NCBI GenBank assembly: GCA_020344375.1
Contig: CP070823.1
Span: 2,215,776 to 2,269,756, forward strand
Direction of reading: 5' to 3'
DNA from: Gemmatimonadota bacterium
GTDB taxonomy: Bacteria > Gemmatimonadota > Gemmatimonadetes > Palauibacterales > KS3-K002
Length of the DNA: 53,981 nt
Positions 17,825-25,322 of this stretch are shown one piece after another. Within the stretch, counting starts at the first letter, position 1. Each line of letters starts with the position of its first letter. The notes beneath the pieces were generated by a model, which worked only from the letters and a program-made list of their open reading frames with translations, searched no databases and was not told the DNA's origin. Both the position numbers and the translations under genes were made by a program.

Positions 17825-19839
17825 CCCGCACCCGTTGGGTTCTCGGGGCGCCGCGGTGGGCTGAGATCGCCACCCTGGAGGACCACACGCTCGCCCCGGC
17901 GTAACTCAGTTCCGACCGCTGGTTGTGTCGACACCGCACGTCCGCCTCCCCGCACAACGACTCGCCAGCCCGCCTCATGCAGCCGCTGAGCGGCCGCACG
18001 CAGCGAGAGCCCTCGCACGTCCGGTACTGCGGCCACGTCCTGCGACGTCAAGCGCTCGTCCTGGGCCCGCAGCAGCGGCGTATCGAGAGCGAAGATGTAT
18101 GGGCTACCGGCCGGCGCCCGACCCGCTGGTACTCCCGCCTGTTCATCCGGAATTTCCGGCTCCCCCATCAGCGGCGGCGCCGACCAGTAGCTTCCCGCGA
18201 GAGCGGCGCGCACGGCCGTGCGCATCACCGGCGCTGCCGTCGCGCCTCCGTAGTACGCGCCGCTCGGTTCATCGAGCTTGACCAGGATCACGAGTTGAGG
18301 GTCGTCCGACGGGATCAGGCCCACGAACGACGACGTGTACGAGTGCCCCGAGTATCCCTGCCGCTGATCGAATCGCTGGGCCGTGCCGGTCTTGCCAGCA
18401 ACGCTGAGGCCGCGCACGCCCGCACTGCGACCGGTGCCCTGCGTCACGGCACGGGCCAGTACACCACGCAGCTTCCCCGCCACGTCTTCGGGGACGACGC
18501 GACGGACCACCTCCGGGTCACGCCTCCAACGAATCATGCCCTCGGCGCTCTGCGCTTCGCGTACCAGCAGGGGTCGCATCAGCAGACCACCGTTCGCCAG
18601 CGCGCCGTAGGCCATCACCAGTTGGAGCGGGGTGACGGCGACCTCATAGCCGATCGCCAGCGACGCCTGGCTCTGCGCAGACCATTCCGAAGGGCGTCGA
18701 AGAAGACCAGGGGATTCGGAAGGATACGTGAGACCGGTAGGTGTCCCGAAGCCGAAACTCCGCAGGTAGCTGAACTGGACGCCCTTCGGAAGGCGCTCCG
18801 CGAAAATGGCCATGCCCACGTTGCTCGAGACCGCCAGGGTCTGTGCCAGGCTCAGACGCCCGTGCGGCTGCTCGTCACGGATCGTTCGTCCTGCGGTCCG
18901 ATACGATCCGCCCCCCGTGTTCACGGTATCCATCAGGTCGGCCAGGCCCTCCGCCAGCAAGGCTGCCACCGTGAACGGCTTGAGTGTGGAGCCGGCCTCG
19001 TAGGGCTCAGTGGCCGCCGTCAGGTGCGGCAATCTCCAGTGGCTGCGCCGACTCGCCGCGGCCAGAAGCTCGCCGGTCTTCGGTTCGACAATCAGCAGGT
19101 CACCACCGCTGGCTTCCGTCTCTCTGACCGCGTCCTCCAGTACCGATTCGGCGAGCGCCTGCAGCTCGGCATCGAGGGTCAGGTAGACATCGCTGCCGGG
19201 GCTCGGCGCGACGACCGTCACGGTCAGCCAATCCGCCGAGGCACCGGTCGCGTCACGTTGCCGTACACCGAAACCCGGCTGGCCCGTCAGCACGGAATCG
19301 AAGCCGAGTTCCAGACCGCTTTGACCATGACCGTTGAAATCGACACGACCGACGATCTCGGCGGCCAAGGGACCACGGGGATAGAAGCGATCCACGACGG
19401 GCTGCGGGTGAAGGCCTCTGGGGATGCGCTCCTCGAGCTTCTCCTTCTGGAGCGCCGAATAGGTACCCGGCAGCCGAATCCAGGACCGCTTGCCCTCAGC
19501 AATTCGTCGCGTCGTCTCTGGCCCGAGCCTCAGCACGCTTCGAATCACTTCAGCCGCTGCACTCCTGTCCGCTAGCTCAGCGGGCGCCACGAAGATCTCA
19601 TACGTCGTCCGGCTGACGACCAGTTCGCGGCCCTCGCGGTCGTAGATCTTGCCGCGTGGAGCCGGGAGCGGGACCCGCGTCTCGTGCTGCGCGATCGCCC
19701 GAGTGCGCCATTCCACACCTTCGAGCACCTGCAGCTGGAGAGCGCGGCCGAGGATCAGGCCCACCGCGAGCAGCAGAGCCAGCTTCAGCAGGTGGTGTCG
19801 GAGATGCAGGCGTCGCGCCTGGCGAGCCGCTGACCTCAC
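17821..19839 (-). CDS. ftsI: Septal penicillin-binding protein FtsI (PBP3) with C-terminal PASTA domain
   Basis: A class B penicillin-binding transpeptidase of 672 residues that cross-links septal peptidoglycan with FtsW. One N-terminal membrane helix (about 19-38) is followed by the PBP dimerisation domain (about 60-220) and the transpeptidase domain. The three active-site motifs are intact: STLK at 284-287, SSN at 338-340 and KTG at 483-485. The C-terminus (about 604-660) carries one PASTA repeat beginning VPDVRGLSLRAAAQRL. E. coli FtsI lacks this; it is common in Gram-positive, spore-forming and some deep-branching diderm homologues. GTG start, overlapping ftsL by 4 nt. Confidence 0.96.
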   Translation of the reverse strand: MRSAARQARRLHLRHHLLKLALLLAVGLILGRALQLQVLEGVEWRTRAIAQHETRVPLPAPRGKIYDREGRELVVSRTTYEIFVAPAELADRSAAAEVIRSVLRLGPETTRRIAEGKRSWIRLPGTYSALQKEKLEERIPRGLHPQPVVDRFYPRGPLAAEIVGRVDFNGHGQSGLELGFDSVLTGQPGFGVRQRDATGASADWLTVTVVAPSPGSDVYLTLDAELQALAESVLEDAVRETEASGGDLLIVEPKTGELLAAASRRSHWRLPHLTAATEPYEAGSTLKPFTVAALLAEGLADLMDTVNTGGGSYRTAGRTIRDEQPHGRLSLAQTLAVSSNVGMAIFAERLPKGVQFSYLRSFGFGTPTGLTYPSESPGLLRRPSEWSAQSQASLAIGYEVAVTPLQLVMAYGALANGGLLMRPLLVREAQSAEGMIRWRRDPEVVRRVVPEDVAGKLRGVLARAVTQGTGRSAGVRGLSVAGKTGTAQRFDQRQGYSGHSYTSSFVGLIPSDDPQLVILVKLDEPSGAYYGGATAAPVMRTAVRAALAGSYWSAPPLMGEPEIPDEQAGVPAGRAPAGSPYIFALDTPLLRAQDERLTSQDVAAVPDVRGLSLRAAAQRLHEAGWRVVVRGGGRAVSTQPAVGTELRRGERVVLQGGDLSPPRRPENPTGAG

Positions 19840-20138
19840 GGCGCACCTCCCAGACCCTCCGACGGCATACCGCTGAGGTCGAGAATCACCAACTCCTCCT
19901 CAGTCGGCTCATGCAGACCCAGACGCTCCGCAGCTCGCACGATCCGAGCCCTGCCGCGCAGGTACGAGATCTTCTGCCTGAGCTCACTCCGAAGGACCTC
20001 CGCTGCCTCGAGTCCGTCGTTGATTCCGCCGATGCGCTCGGCGACTCCGCGCCCGTAGGCTCCGCGATGGACCGCCACGAACATGCCGGCGAGCAGGAGC
20101 ATGGCCGAGAAAGCGCTAAGCAGGCCCCTGAGCCTCAT
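19836..20138 (-). CDS. ftsL: FtsL-like septum protein
   Basis: A 100-residue bitopic protein with one membrane helix (about residues 7-24), then a short coiled-coil-like stretch (GLEAAEVLRSELRQKISYLRG) and a C-terminal tail RAAERLGLHEPTEEELV. FtsL, with FtsB and FtsQ, activates FtsWI. The sequence family is weakly conserved, so the call rests mainly on size, topology and position between rsmH and ftsI, plus the terminal pattern A-x-x-L-G-L. It overlaps both neighbours by 4 nt. Confidence 0.85.
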   Translation of the reverse strand: MRLRGLLSAFSAMLLLAGMFVAVHRGAYGRGVAERIGGINDGLEAAEVLRSELRQKISYLRGRARIVRAAERLGLHEPTEEELVILDLSGMPSEGLGGAP

Positions 20139-21067
20139 TCCCCCCGCTCCCAGGCCCGCAGGCGCGCGCTACGCGCGCGGGCATTCTCAGCCACCTCCTC
20201 GGCAGTCGGGCGCAGGGGGGTGCGAGTAAGCTCGCGGCCCAGCGCCCGTCCCCGGCAGCGGCACACCGGAAGGTTGGGTGGGCAAATGCAGTCGCGGCTC
20301 CACTCGCGGAAGGCTCGCTTCGCGAGCCGATCCTCCAGCGAGTGATAGGAGATCACGACCATCCGCCCTCCGGGCGCCAGCAGGTTACAGAGGACGGGCA
20401 GCGCCCGTTCCAGCGAGTCCAGTTCCCGGTTGACCGCGATGCGCAGCGCCTGGAAGATCCGCGCCGCGTCGGCAGCAGCGACCGGCCGGCCCCACACCGC
20501 CTCCAGCACTCTCAGCAGATCGTCGCTGGTCCGCAGCGGAGTGCGCCCACGGCTCTCAACGATCCCGGCCGCCAGGCGCCGCGCACGCCGTTCCTCCCCA
20601 TAGGTCCGAAAGATCTCCGCCAGCTCAACCGCGGATAGGCTCTCCAGCAGCTCCGCTGCCGTTACCTCCGGGTGCCGGCCTGACATCCGCATGTCGAGCG
20701 GGACACCCGGACGGAAAGAGAAGCCACGCTCGGGCGTGTCGATCTGGTGGGAGGACACCCCCAGGTCCAACAGAACTCCAGCCAACGCGCCCTCCCCCAG
20801 ACCGAACAGCTCCCGTGCGTCCGCGTAGTCCCCTAGCTCGAATGCGACCCGCGCCGCAAAGCCCTTCAGTCGCGCACGCGCCCGGGCCAGCGCCTCCGGG
20901 TCGCGGTCCACCGCCAGTAGGCGAACCCCCTCTCCAGCCCTGAGAATCGCCTCCGCGTGCCCTCCGCCCCCGACCGTGCCGTCGAGGTAGAGGCCGCCAC
21001 GATCCGCCGCCAGGCAGCGCACCACCTCATCCAGCATCACCGAGTCGTGAAAAGCGTTCACGCTCAA
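20135..21067 (-). CDS. rsmH: 16S rRNA m4C1402 methyltransferase RsmH (MraW)
   Basis: RsmH N4-methylates C1402 of 16S rRNA with SAM. The core is clear: FHDSVMLDEVVRCL at the start, the SAM loop DGTVGGGGHAEAIL, VLLDLGVSSHQID, ALRIAVNREL and SYHSLEDRLAKRAF. I set the start at the TTG at 21067 (AGAGG six bases upstream), giving 310 residues, close to the usual length. The frame stays open to an ATG at 21283 that has a much better SD (GAGGAG, five-base spacer), which would add 72 residues of arginine/glycine/serine-rich sequence. The alternative cannot be excluded. Confidence 0.95.
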   Translation of the reverse strand: MSVNAFHDSVMLDEVVRCLAADRGGLYLDGTVGGGGHAEAILRAGEGVRLLAVDRDPEALARARARLKGFAARVAFELGDYADARELFGLGEGALAGVLLDLGVSSHQIDTPERGFSFRPGVPLDMRMSGRHPEVTAAELLESLSAVELAEIFRTYGEERRARRLAAGIVESRGRTPLRTSDDLLRVLEAVWGRPVAAADAARIFQALRIAVNRELDSLERALPVLCNLLAPGGRMVVISYHSLEDRLAKRAFREWSRDCICPPNLPVCRCRGRALGRELTRTPLRPTAEEVAENARARSARLRAWERGE

Positions 21068-21319
21068 GGCCGACCTCTGACTCTGCCAGAACGCGCCGCA
21101 GCTGGCCGAAGCGCGTTGGAAGCTTTGGCGATGAGGGACAGTGGACAGACGGCTTTGCCCTACCCCTAGACCCCACACAGCCCTCCCCCTGCCACCTGCC
21201 CACCGTCCCGAAAGACACGGCCGACGGATGGCGGTCGATGCCCGTTCGACCCGGGCTCCAGGTATTCCCCCCGATCCGCCCATCACGTCTCCTCGACCAT
21301 CACCGCCGGCCTTGGCTCC
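21068..21319 (-). other. Gap between mraZ and rsmH with a strong in-frame SD
   Basis: About 250 nt separate the mraZ stop from the conserved start of RsmH, where these genes are usually nearly adjacent. The frame continuing into rsmH is open throughout and begins with GAGGAG followed by an ATG at 21283. The encoded stretch is rich in Arg, Gly and Ser, and its third-codon-position GC looks lower than in the neighbouring genes, so it may be untranslated leader. No other gene is seen here. Confidence 0.4.
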
Positions 21320-21751
21320 TCACACAAGAATCTGACGAAGGATTCTCTCGTGTTCCGGCTTCGCCTCTCCCGTCGCGCTCTTGAACAACTCGGGGTTCCA
21401 GATCTCGATCTTCTCCAGCGCCCCGACGATCAGCGCCTCCGTATCGAGACTCGCAACGCGCTGCAGCCGCTCTGGTATCAGGATCCGACCCTGCTTGTCG
21501 GGGATCACCTCCGCCGCGGCGGCGGTGAGACTGAGCACGGTTCCGCGCGCCTCCGGCTGCCGGCGCATGAACTCGGCCAAGCGCTCCTCCACAGCGGCCC
21601 ACGTCCGTAAAGGATAGAGGTAGAGCGCGGGCTCGTAGGCGTGGATCAGGACGAACCCGGCGTCGCCGGCGCTGCGGCGGAACGAGGCCGGCAACGCCAG
21701 TCGACCCTTTTCGTCCAGCTGATGGAGGTAGCTCCCCAAGAAACCGGTCAA
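21320..21751 (-). CDS. mraZ: Transcriptional regulator MraZ
   Basis: MraZ is a DNA-binding protein with two swapped-hairpin AbrB-like domains that represses its own dcw operon. The first half has GSYLHQLDEKGRLALPASFR and the second DKQGRILIPERLQRVASL, the two DKxGRxxxPxxxR-type repeats expected. I start it at the TTG at 21751, which has GGGGGAGG four bases upstream and gives 143 residues. An in-frame upstream start at 21844 would run through the MraZ boxes and is unlikely. First gene of the dcw operon. Confidence 0.95.
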   Translation of the reverse strand: MTGFLGSYLHQLDEKGRLALPASFRRSAGDAGFVLIHAYEPALYLYPLRTWAAVEERLAEFMRRQPEARGTVLSLTAAAAEVIPDKQGRILIPERLQRVASLDTEALIVGALEKIEIWNPELFKSATGEAKPEHERILRQILV

Positions 21752-21814
21752 GTAACCTCCCCCGGCAGGATCACTTGAGCCCGGTGGCGGGGGACCCGGG
21801 CACCCGTGTGGGGG

Positions 21815-21874
21815 CAAGGGACACTTCCCCCCACTTTTCCCCACTCCGCCCCCAAGCTACCACCTTCGCCCCAC
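21815..21874 (-). promoter_or_regulatory. MraZ-box array (10-bp phased direct repeats)
   Basis: Read on the minus strand, GTGGGGAAAA (21844-21835) is followed exactly 10 bp on by GTGGGGGGAA (21834-21825) and then by a weaker GTGTCCCTTG (21824-21815). A further GTGGGGCGAA lies in the same phase at 21874-21865, with a degenerate TGGGGGCGGA between at 21854-21845. MraZ proteins are known to bind direct GTGGG/AAAGTG-type repeats at 10-bp spacing upstream of mraZ, so this is a probable autoregulatory operator. Confidence 0.7.
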
Positions 21875-21882
21875 GCCGTCAA
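21854..21882 (-). promoter_or_regulatory. Predicted promoter of the dcw operon (PmraZ)
   Basis: On the minus strand, TTGACG (21882-21877) and TAGCTT (21859-21854) are separated by 17 bp. The -35 is a good match; the -10 is only partial (3 of 6). Transcription would start near 21847, directly in front of the two best MraZ boxes, a sensible place for repression. Confidence 0.5.
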
Positions 21883-21934
21883 GGATTTCCTACCACCCCC
21901 TCACAACCCGCCCCAGCCAGGCCTCTGGCGGCAC

Positions 21935-21963
21935 AAAAAAGCCCGGGCCAAGGCCCGGGCTTT
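21935..21963 (-). terminator. Intrinsic terminator after the TPR protein gene
   Basis: A perfect 9-bp stem, GCCCGGGCC/GGCCCGGGC, with a two-base loop, is followed on the minus strand by six T residues. It lies 24 nt past the stop of the upstream TPR protein gene and separates that gene from the dcw promoter. A short T-run on the other side may give weak bidirectional activity. Confidence 0.9.
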
Positions 21964-21987
21964 CAGCTGGCGAGAGCTGTAAGACGG

Positions 21988-23733
21988 CTAGCGGCGCGAC
22001 AGCTGGCGAATCCGCGCCTCGACGTTCAGCAGCCATCTCTCGGTGGCGTCCCTCAGCTGGGGTACCTCGCGTCGGACGTTGCCGGCCTGCTGGAAGTGCT
22101 GCATGGCAGCCTGGAAGTTGGCCTGGGCGCGCTGCAGCTGGCTGAGGCCCGCGTCCTCGGGCTGCGCTAGCCGTTCGGCCAGCTGGTAGTACGTGTAGCC
22201 CCACCAGAACTCGAGCTCCTGCCTCTGGTCTGCCGGCACGAACCGCTGAGCGCGCTCGAAGTTCCGGATGCCGGTACCGTAGTCGCCGCTGTTCCGCGCG
22301 TTGATCGCCTGGCCCCAGAACACCCTGAACACGTCGGCCCGGCTGGACAGGCCTTCCTCGATCGCGTAGTTGAAGTCAGCCATGCCACCGGCCTCGTCGC
22401 CGGCCTGCAGCTTGAACTGGCCGCGCTTCAGGTAGCCGTTCGCGTAGGACGCATCCAGCTCCAGCACCCTATCCATTGCGGTGGCAGCTTCGCTGTACCG
22501 CTCCAGCCGGCTCAGCGCATCGGCATAGAGCGACCAGAGGCGTGGGCTGTCCTCGTGCGACTCGAGCGCACGCTCGGCGAACGTGACGGCCTCAGCGACG
22601 CGGTCGGCGCGGGTGTAAGCCGCGATCGTGTTCTCGATGATCCTGAGGTCCGTCTGCTCGCCCTTGATCTCGAGCACCCTCTCGTAGGCCTGCAGGGCGA
22701 CATCCACGTAGGTGGAGTCTTCTTCGGAGTGGCGCAGCGCGTAGTCACCCAGCGATTGCAGCAGCGTGGTATCACTCCCCGCGTGGACCAGGCCCTCCTG
22801 AATGATGTCGATGGCCCCGGCCATCAAACCGACCTCCGCCATGTCGTAGGCGACTCTGATACGGACCGGGATGTTGCCTGGATCGAGCTCCAGGTAGGCC
22901 CTGTAGTACTCGCTGGCATTCTCGGCGTCGCCGATCTGCGAGTAGATATAGGCGGCGTTTTGCATCGCGTCGCGGTGACCCGGATCGTTCTCCAGCACCG
23001 ATTCGAAGTAGACGATCGCGGAGTCCGCCCAGCCGTCGGTCCCGCTGTTCTCGTTCTCGAAGAGCTGCCGGAAGGCCAGCCCCTTGTGGTACAGAGCGTT
23101 CACACTGCTCGGGTTAATCTCCAGAGCCTCATTGCAGTTACGCAGGGCGTTCTCCGGCTGCTGGCTGCTCACATACTCGGCGCAGAACTGGCGTGCTCTA
23201 ACGAAGCGCACCTGCGTCTCGAAGGCCTGGATCGCCGCGTCAGCCACTCGCTGGACTGACTCGTCGCTCCTGTCCGCGATCGTGACGGTCGGCACCGGCA
23301 CTTCTTCACCGGTGGCCACATCGATAAAGCTCGCCTCTACGTCGTAGGCGCGGCCGGAGGCTGCCACCGATCCCCAGAAGACGACCTGCGCCCCCATGAG
23401 GTTGGCCAGCTGCCGGGCCCGGATGGCGTTGAGGTCTTCCTGCCTGACCTCGTACCGCCTCAGCGCGCGTGTGAACTCTCTCTCCGGGATGGGAGTATGG
23501 GTGGCGAAGTCCGCCAATCGTTCGCTGATCTCGTCGGCGACATCCTCGCCGAACCTCCTATGCAGCGCCCTGGATTCCACCGGAACCACGAGCACGCGGA
23601 AGCGCCCTCCCGGCTCCTGCTGCGCGGTGATGGCGGCATGGGATTCGAGAGCCAGCAGTGCGGACAGCGCACAGACCAGCGCGCCCAGCGCTGCCAGGCC
23701 AACTCCCCTCGAACCGGCGTTGCTAGACCTCAT
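21988..23733 (-). CDS. Exported TPR protein with FlgO/TolB-N-like N-terminal domain
   Basis: A 581-residue protein with an N-terminal hydrophobic signal segment (VGLAALGALVCALSALLAL). Residues about 42-175 (beginning FRVLVVPVESRALHRRFGED, with NLMGAQVVFWGSV later) resemble the FlgO/TolB-N-like alpha/beta domain often found in periplasmic or lipid-linked TPR proteins. From about residue 180 onward the protein is a run of TPR-like helices (for example ALRNCNEALEINPSSVNALY and YRAYLELDPGNIPVRIR). It has its own terminator and no close upstream gene. Function is unknown; a periplasmic scaffold is the most that can be inferred. Confidence 0.75.
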   Translation of the reverse strand: MRSSNAGSRGVGLAALGALVCALSALLALESHAAITAQQEPGGRFRVLVVPVESRALHRRFGEDVADEISERLADFATHTPIPEREFTRALRRYEVRQEDLNAIRARQLANLMGAQVVFWGSVAASGRAYDVEASFIDVATGEEVPVPTVTIADRSDESVQRVADAAIQAFETQVRFVRARQFCAEYVSSQQPENALRNCNEALEINPSSVNALYHKGLAFRQLFENENSGTDGWADSAIVYFESVLENDPGHRDAMQNAAYIYSQIGDAENASEYYRAYLELDPGNIPVRIRVAYDMAEVGLMAGAIDIIQEGLVHAGSDTTLLQSLGDYALRHSEEDSTYVDVALQAYERVLEIKGEQTDLRIIENTIAAYTRADRVAEAVTFAERALESHEDSPRLWSLYADALSRLERYSEAATAMDRVLELDASYANGYLKRGQFKLQAGDEAGGMADFNYAIEEGLSSRADVFRVFWGQAINARNSGDYGTGIRNFERAQRFVPADQRQELEFWWGYTYYQLAERLAQPEDAGLSQLQRAQANFQAAMQHFQQAGNVRREVPQLRDATERWLLNVEARIRQLSRR

Positions 23734-23845
23734 GGACTCTTCCCCACGGTTGGGACCTCAAGAAGCGGGCGCCCGCCCGCGCCAACTCACTGGCTTGACT
23801 TGCTCAGCAGCTGCGCCCCCGCTCAGAGAGCAGTCAACCCCGTTA

Positions 23846-23919
23846 TGGGCGCGCCTGGACTCGAACCAGGGGCCTCTGCCTTGTAAGGGCAGCGCTCTCG
23901 CCAGCTGAGCTACGCGCCC
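23846..23919 (-). tRNA. tRNA-Val (anticodon UAC)
   Basis: A full 74-nt cloverleaf on the minus strand: acceptor stem GGGCGCG/CGCGCCC is perfect, D-arm GCTC/GAGC, anticodon stem CTGCC/GGCAG with loop CTTACAA (anticodon TAC), and T-arm CCTGG/CCAGG with loop TTCGAGT. The discriminator is A, and CCA is not encoded. It reads GUA and, with modification, other valine codons. Confidence 0.96.
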
Positions 23920-23941
23920 ACACCCCTGAGCCAAAGCCGAC

Positions 23942-23970
23942 AGGTTAAGCTAAGGCCGACTACGCGTCAA
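23942..23970 (-). promoter_or_regulatory. Possible tRNA-Val promoter
   Basis: Minus-strand TTGACG (23970-23965) and TAACCT (23947-23942) with a 17-bp spacer place a start point about 15 bases before the tRNA 5' end. The -35 is good and the -10 is poor, so this is tentative. Confidence 0.4.
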
Positions 23971-23983
23971 CAGGCCGAACGAC

Positions 23984-24220
23984 TCAGAGAATCAGCCCCA
24001 AAGGGATCAGCACGGCGTAGGCAACCACCAGCAGGATCGGCGCGACAACCGTCGCCACGAGCGGCGAACTGCTGGCCAGCGCCACGTAGCCCGCGATGAT
24101 GATGACAGCCCCTGCGCTGAGCAGAACCCAGTTCAGCCGCGTGAACTGCAACCCCCGAGGGCCTTCCGCCGCTGTCCCAGTCATCGGCACGCCACCCAAT
24201 GCTTCGTCCCTATTTGCCAC
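23984..24220 (-). CDS. Small DUF3098-like membrane protein
   Basis: A 78-residue protein with two membrane helices (about residues 31-48 and 54-76) after a short hydrophilic N-terminus; FTRLNWVLLSAGAVIIIAGY resembles the DUF3098 pattern. Function unknown. In other genomes I recall such proteins beside FtsX-type division genes, but no ftsX is here. The GTG at 24220 has no clear SD; an ATG at 24184 is an alternative start. Neither neighbour overlaps it, so it may have its own promoter within the 67-nt gap upstream. Confidence 0.65.
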   Translation of the reverse strand: MANRDEALGGVPMTGTAAEGPRGLQFTRLNWVLLSAGAVIIIAGYVALASSSPLVATVVAPILLVVAYAVLIPLGLIL

Positions 24221-24287
24221 GCGGGCCGCAGGCGACCCGTCCCCAGTTTTCTAACGGGAGCTTGTTTTCGGCATGAACGGCTAGAAG

Positions 24288-25322
24288 CTATTCCCTGGTA
24301 TCGCCGCCGTCAATCATGCCGCCGCCCCCGGGCCCGGAGTCGTCAGCAGCCTCACCAAGCTCCCAGTATTGCGTATCCCGGCTCACCGCTTCCAACGCCG
24401 CCAGCTTTCGACGATATCTCTTCTTCTTCCAATACCCCAAGGCGAGAAAAAGGATCGTCAGAAGGGTCCAGAACACGGCCGCTTGCGTCAGGACGAGGAG
24501 CCAGCCGTACCGATGCCGCACATCTCGTCGCCATAGGCGCTCGAACTGCCCGAGCGTGAGGCCGTAGGTACGTCGCATGGCCGTGTCGAGGTCGCCGGTC
24601 TCCCGCCAGCGCTCGAGCAGCCGGGCAAACCCGTTCGGACCACCCAACCGGGAGAGGAATTCCACAGCCGTGTAGGAAAGCAGGTAAGCGTGATCCGCGC
24701 GCAGACGGCTGCTCGCGAAATCGAGGCTCAGGGACTCGAGGGCTGGGAGCTGACCCAGCAGGACGGCGATGCGCAGAGCCCAAGCATCGTTGGATCGCCA
24801 GTTTCCTGCGGCCAGCTGCGCATATCCTTCGTGGAACCAGCGCGGCACAGCGGAACCCAGATAGCGACTGAGCGCTACATGCGCCAACTCGTGCCTCAGC
24901 ACTGTGATCAGGGGCTCGCGGCCGGCGCGTGCCGTGAACACCGGCAGTACGATTCGGTCCCGCTCCGGGAACGCCAGGCCTGCGCTCCAATCCGGCACCC
25001 CGGGCGCCAGGGAGTCAAAGACTGCCTGATCCGGCGGCAGGTAGACGACGATCTCTCCACGGGCAAGCACGTCCTCCGGCAGCCCGGGCATCCGTGGTGC
25101 AGTCTCTAGCGCTTGGACAAGCGCTCTTGCTGCACTCGCTTGACGGGGCCAGAACCGGAACACCAGCGTGCCGGCCCGAAGTTCCTGCTGTGAGGCTGCA
25201 AGGTTGTAGTTGAGAAAACCGAGACCGGCGAGGAGGATCAGGCCGCCGGTGAAGATAGGTCGAAGTCGGGCGGTTCGCCGGATTCCACTCTGCGCGCTGC
25301 CTCCGCACAACGTCTGGCCCAA
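24288..25322 (-). CDS. Membrane-anchored gluzincin-type (peptidase MA-like) metalloprotease
   Basis: A protein of about 344 residues with an N-terminal signal anchor (FTGGLILLAGLGFLNYNL), a central domain containing LRHELAHVALSRYLG followed by PRWFHEGYAQLAAGNW, and a C-terminal membrane helix (TQAAVFWTLLTILFLAL) with a charged cytosolic tail. HELAH plus the downstream HEG glutamate is the HExxH+E zinc motif of peptidase-MA-like gluzincins. The start is uncertain: TTG at 25322 or 25310 are the only in-frame options that avoid a long overlap with the TPR gene upstream. It seems to close the chemosensory operon, but no direct link to signalling is visible. Confidence 0.75.
   Translation of the reverse strand: MGQTLCGGSAQSGIRRTARLRPIFTGGLILLAGLGFLNYNLAASQQELRAGTLVFRFWPRQASAARALVQALETAPRMPGLPEDVLARGEIVVYLPPDQAVFDSLAPGVPDWSAGLAFPERDRIVLPVFTARAGREPLITVLRHELAHVALSRYLGSAVPRWFHEGYAQLAAGNWRSNDAWALRIAVLLGQLPALESLSLDFASSRLRADHAYLLSYTAVEFLSRLGGPNGFARLLERWRETGDLDTAMRRTYGLTLGQFERLWRRDVRHRYGWLLVLTQAAVFWTLLTILFLALGYWKKKRYRRKLAALEAVSRDTQYWELGEAADDSGPGGGGMIDGGDTRE

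Noticed and set aside
17923-19575. A 550-codon open frame on the plus strand.
   Set aside because: It is exactly antisense to ftsI, whose motifs are intact. High GC leaves long open antisense frames, and this one has no recognisable domain or SD.
21170-21215. G-rich repeats in the mraZ-rsmH gap as a second MraZ operator.
   Set aside because: GTGGG-like pieces occur but not at a constant 10-bp spacing, and there is no promoter next to them.
21752-21844. In-frame upstream extension of mraZ from a GTG at 21844.
   Set aside because: It would begin inside the MraZ-box array and lacks homology; the TTG at 21751 has a strong SD and yields the normal protein length.
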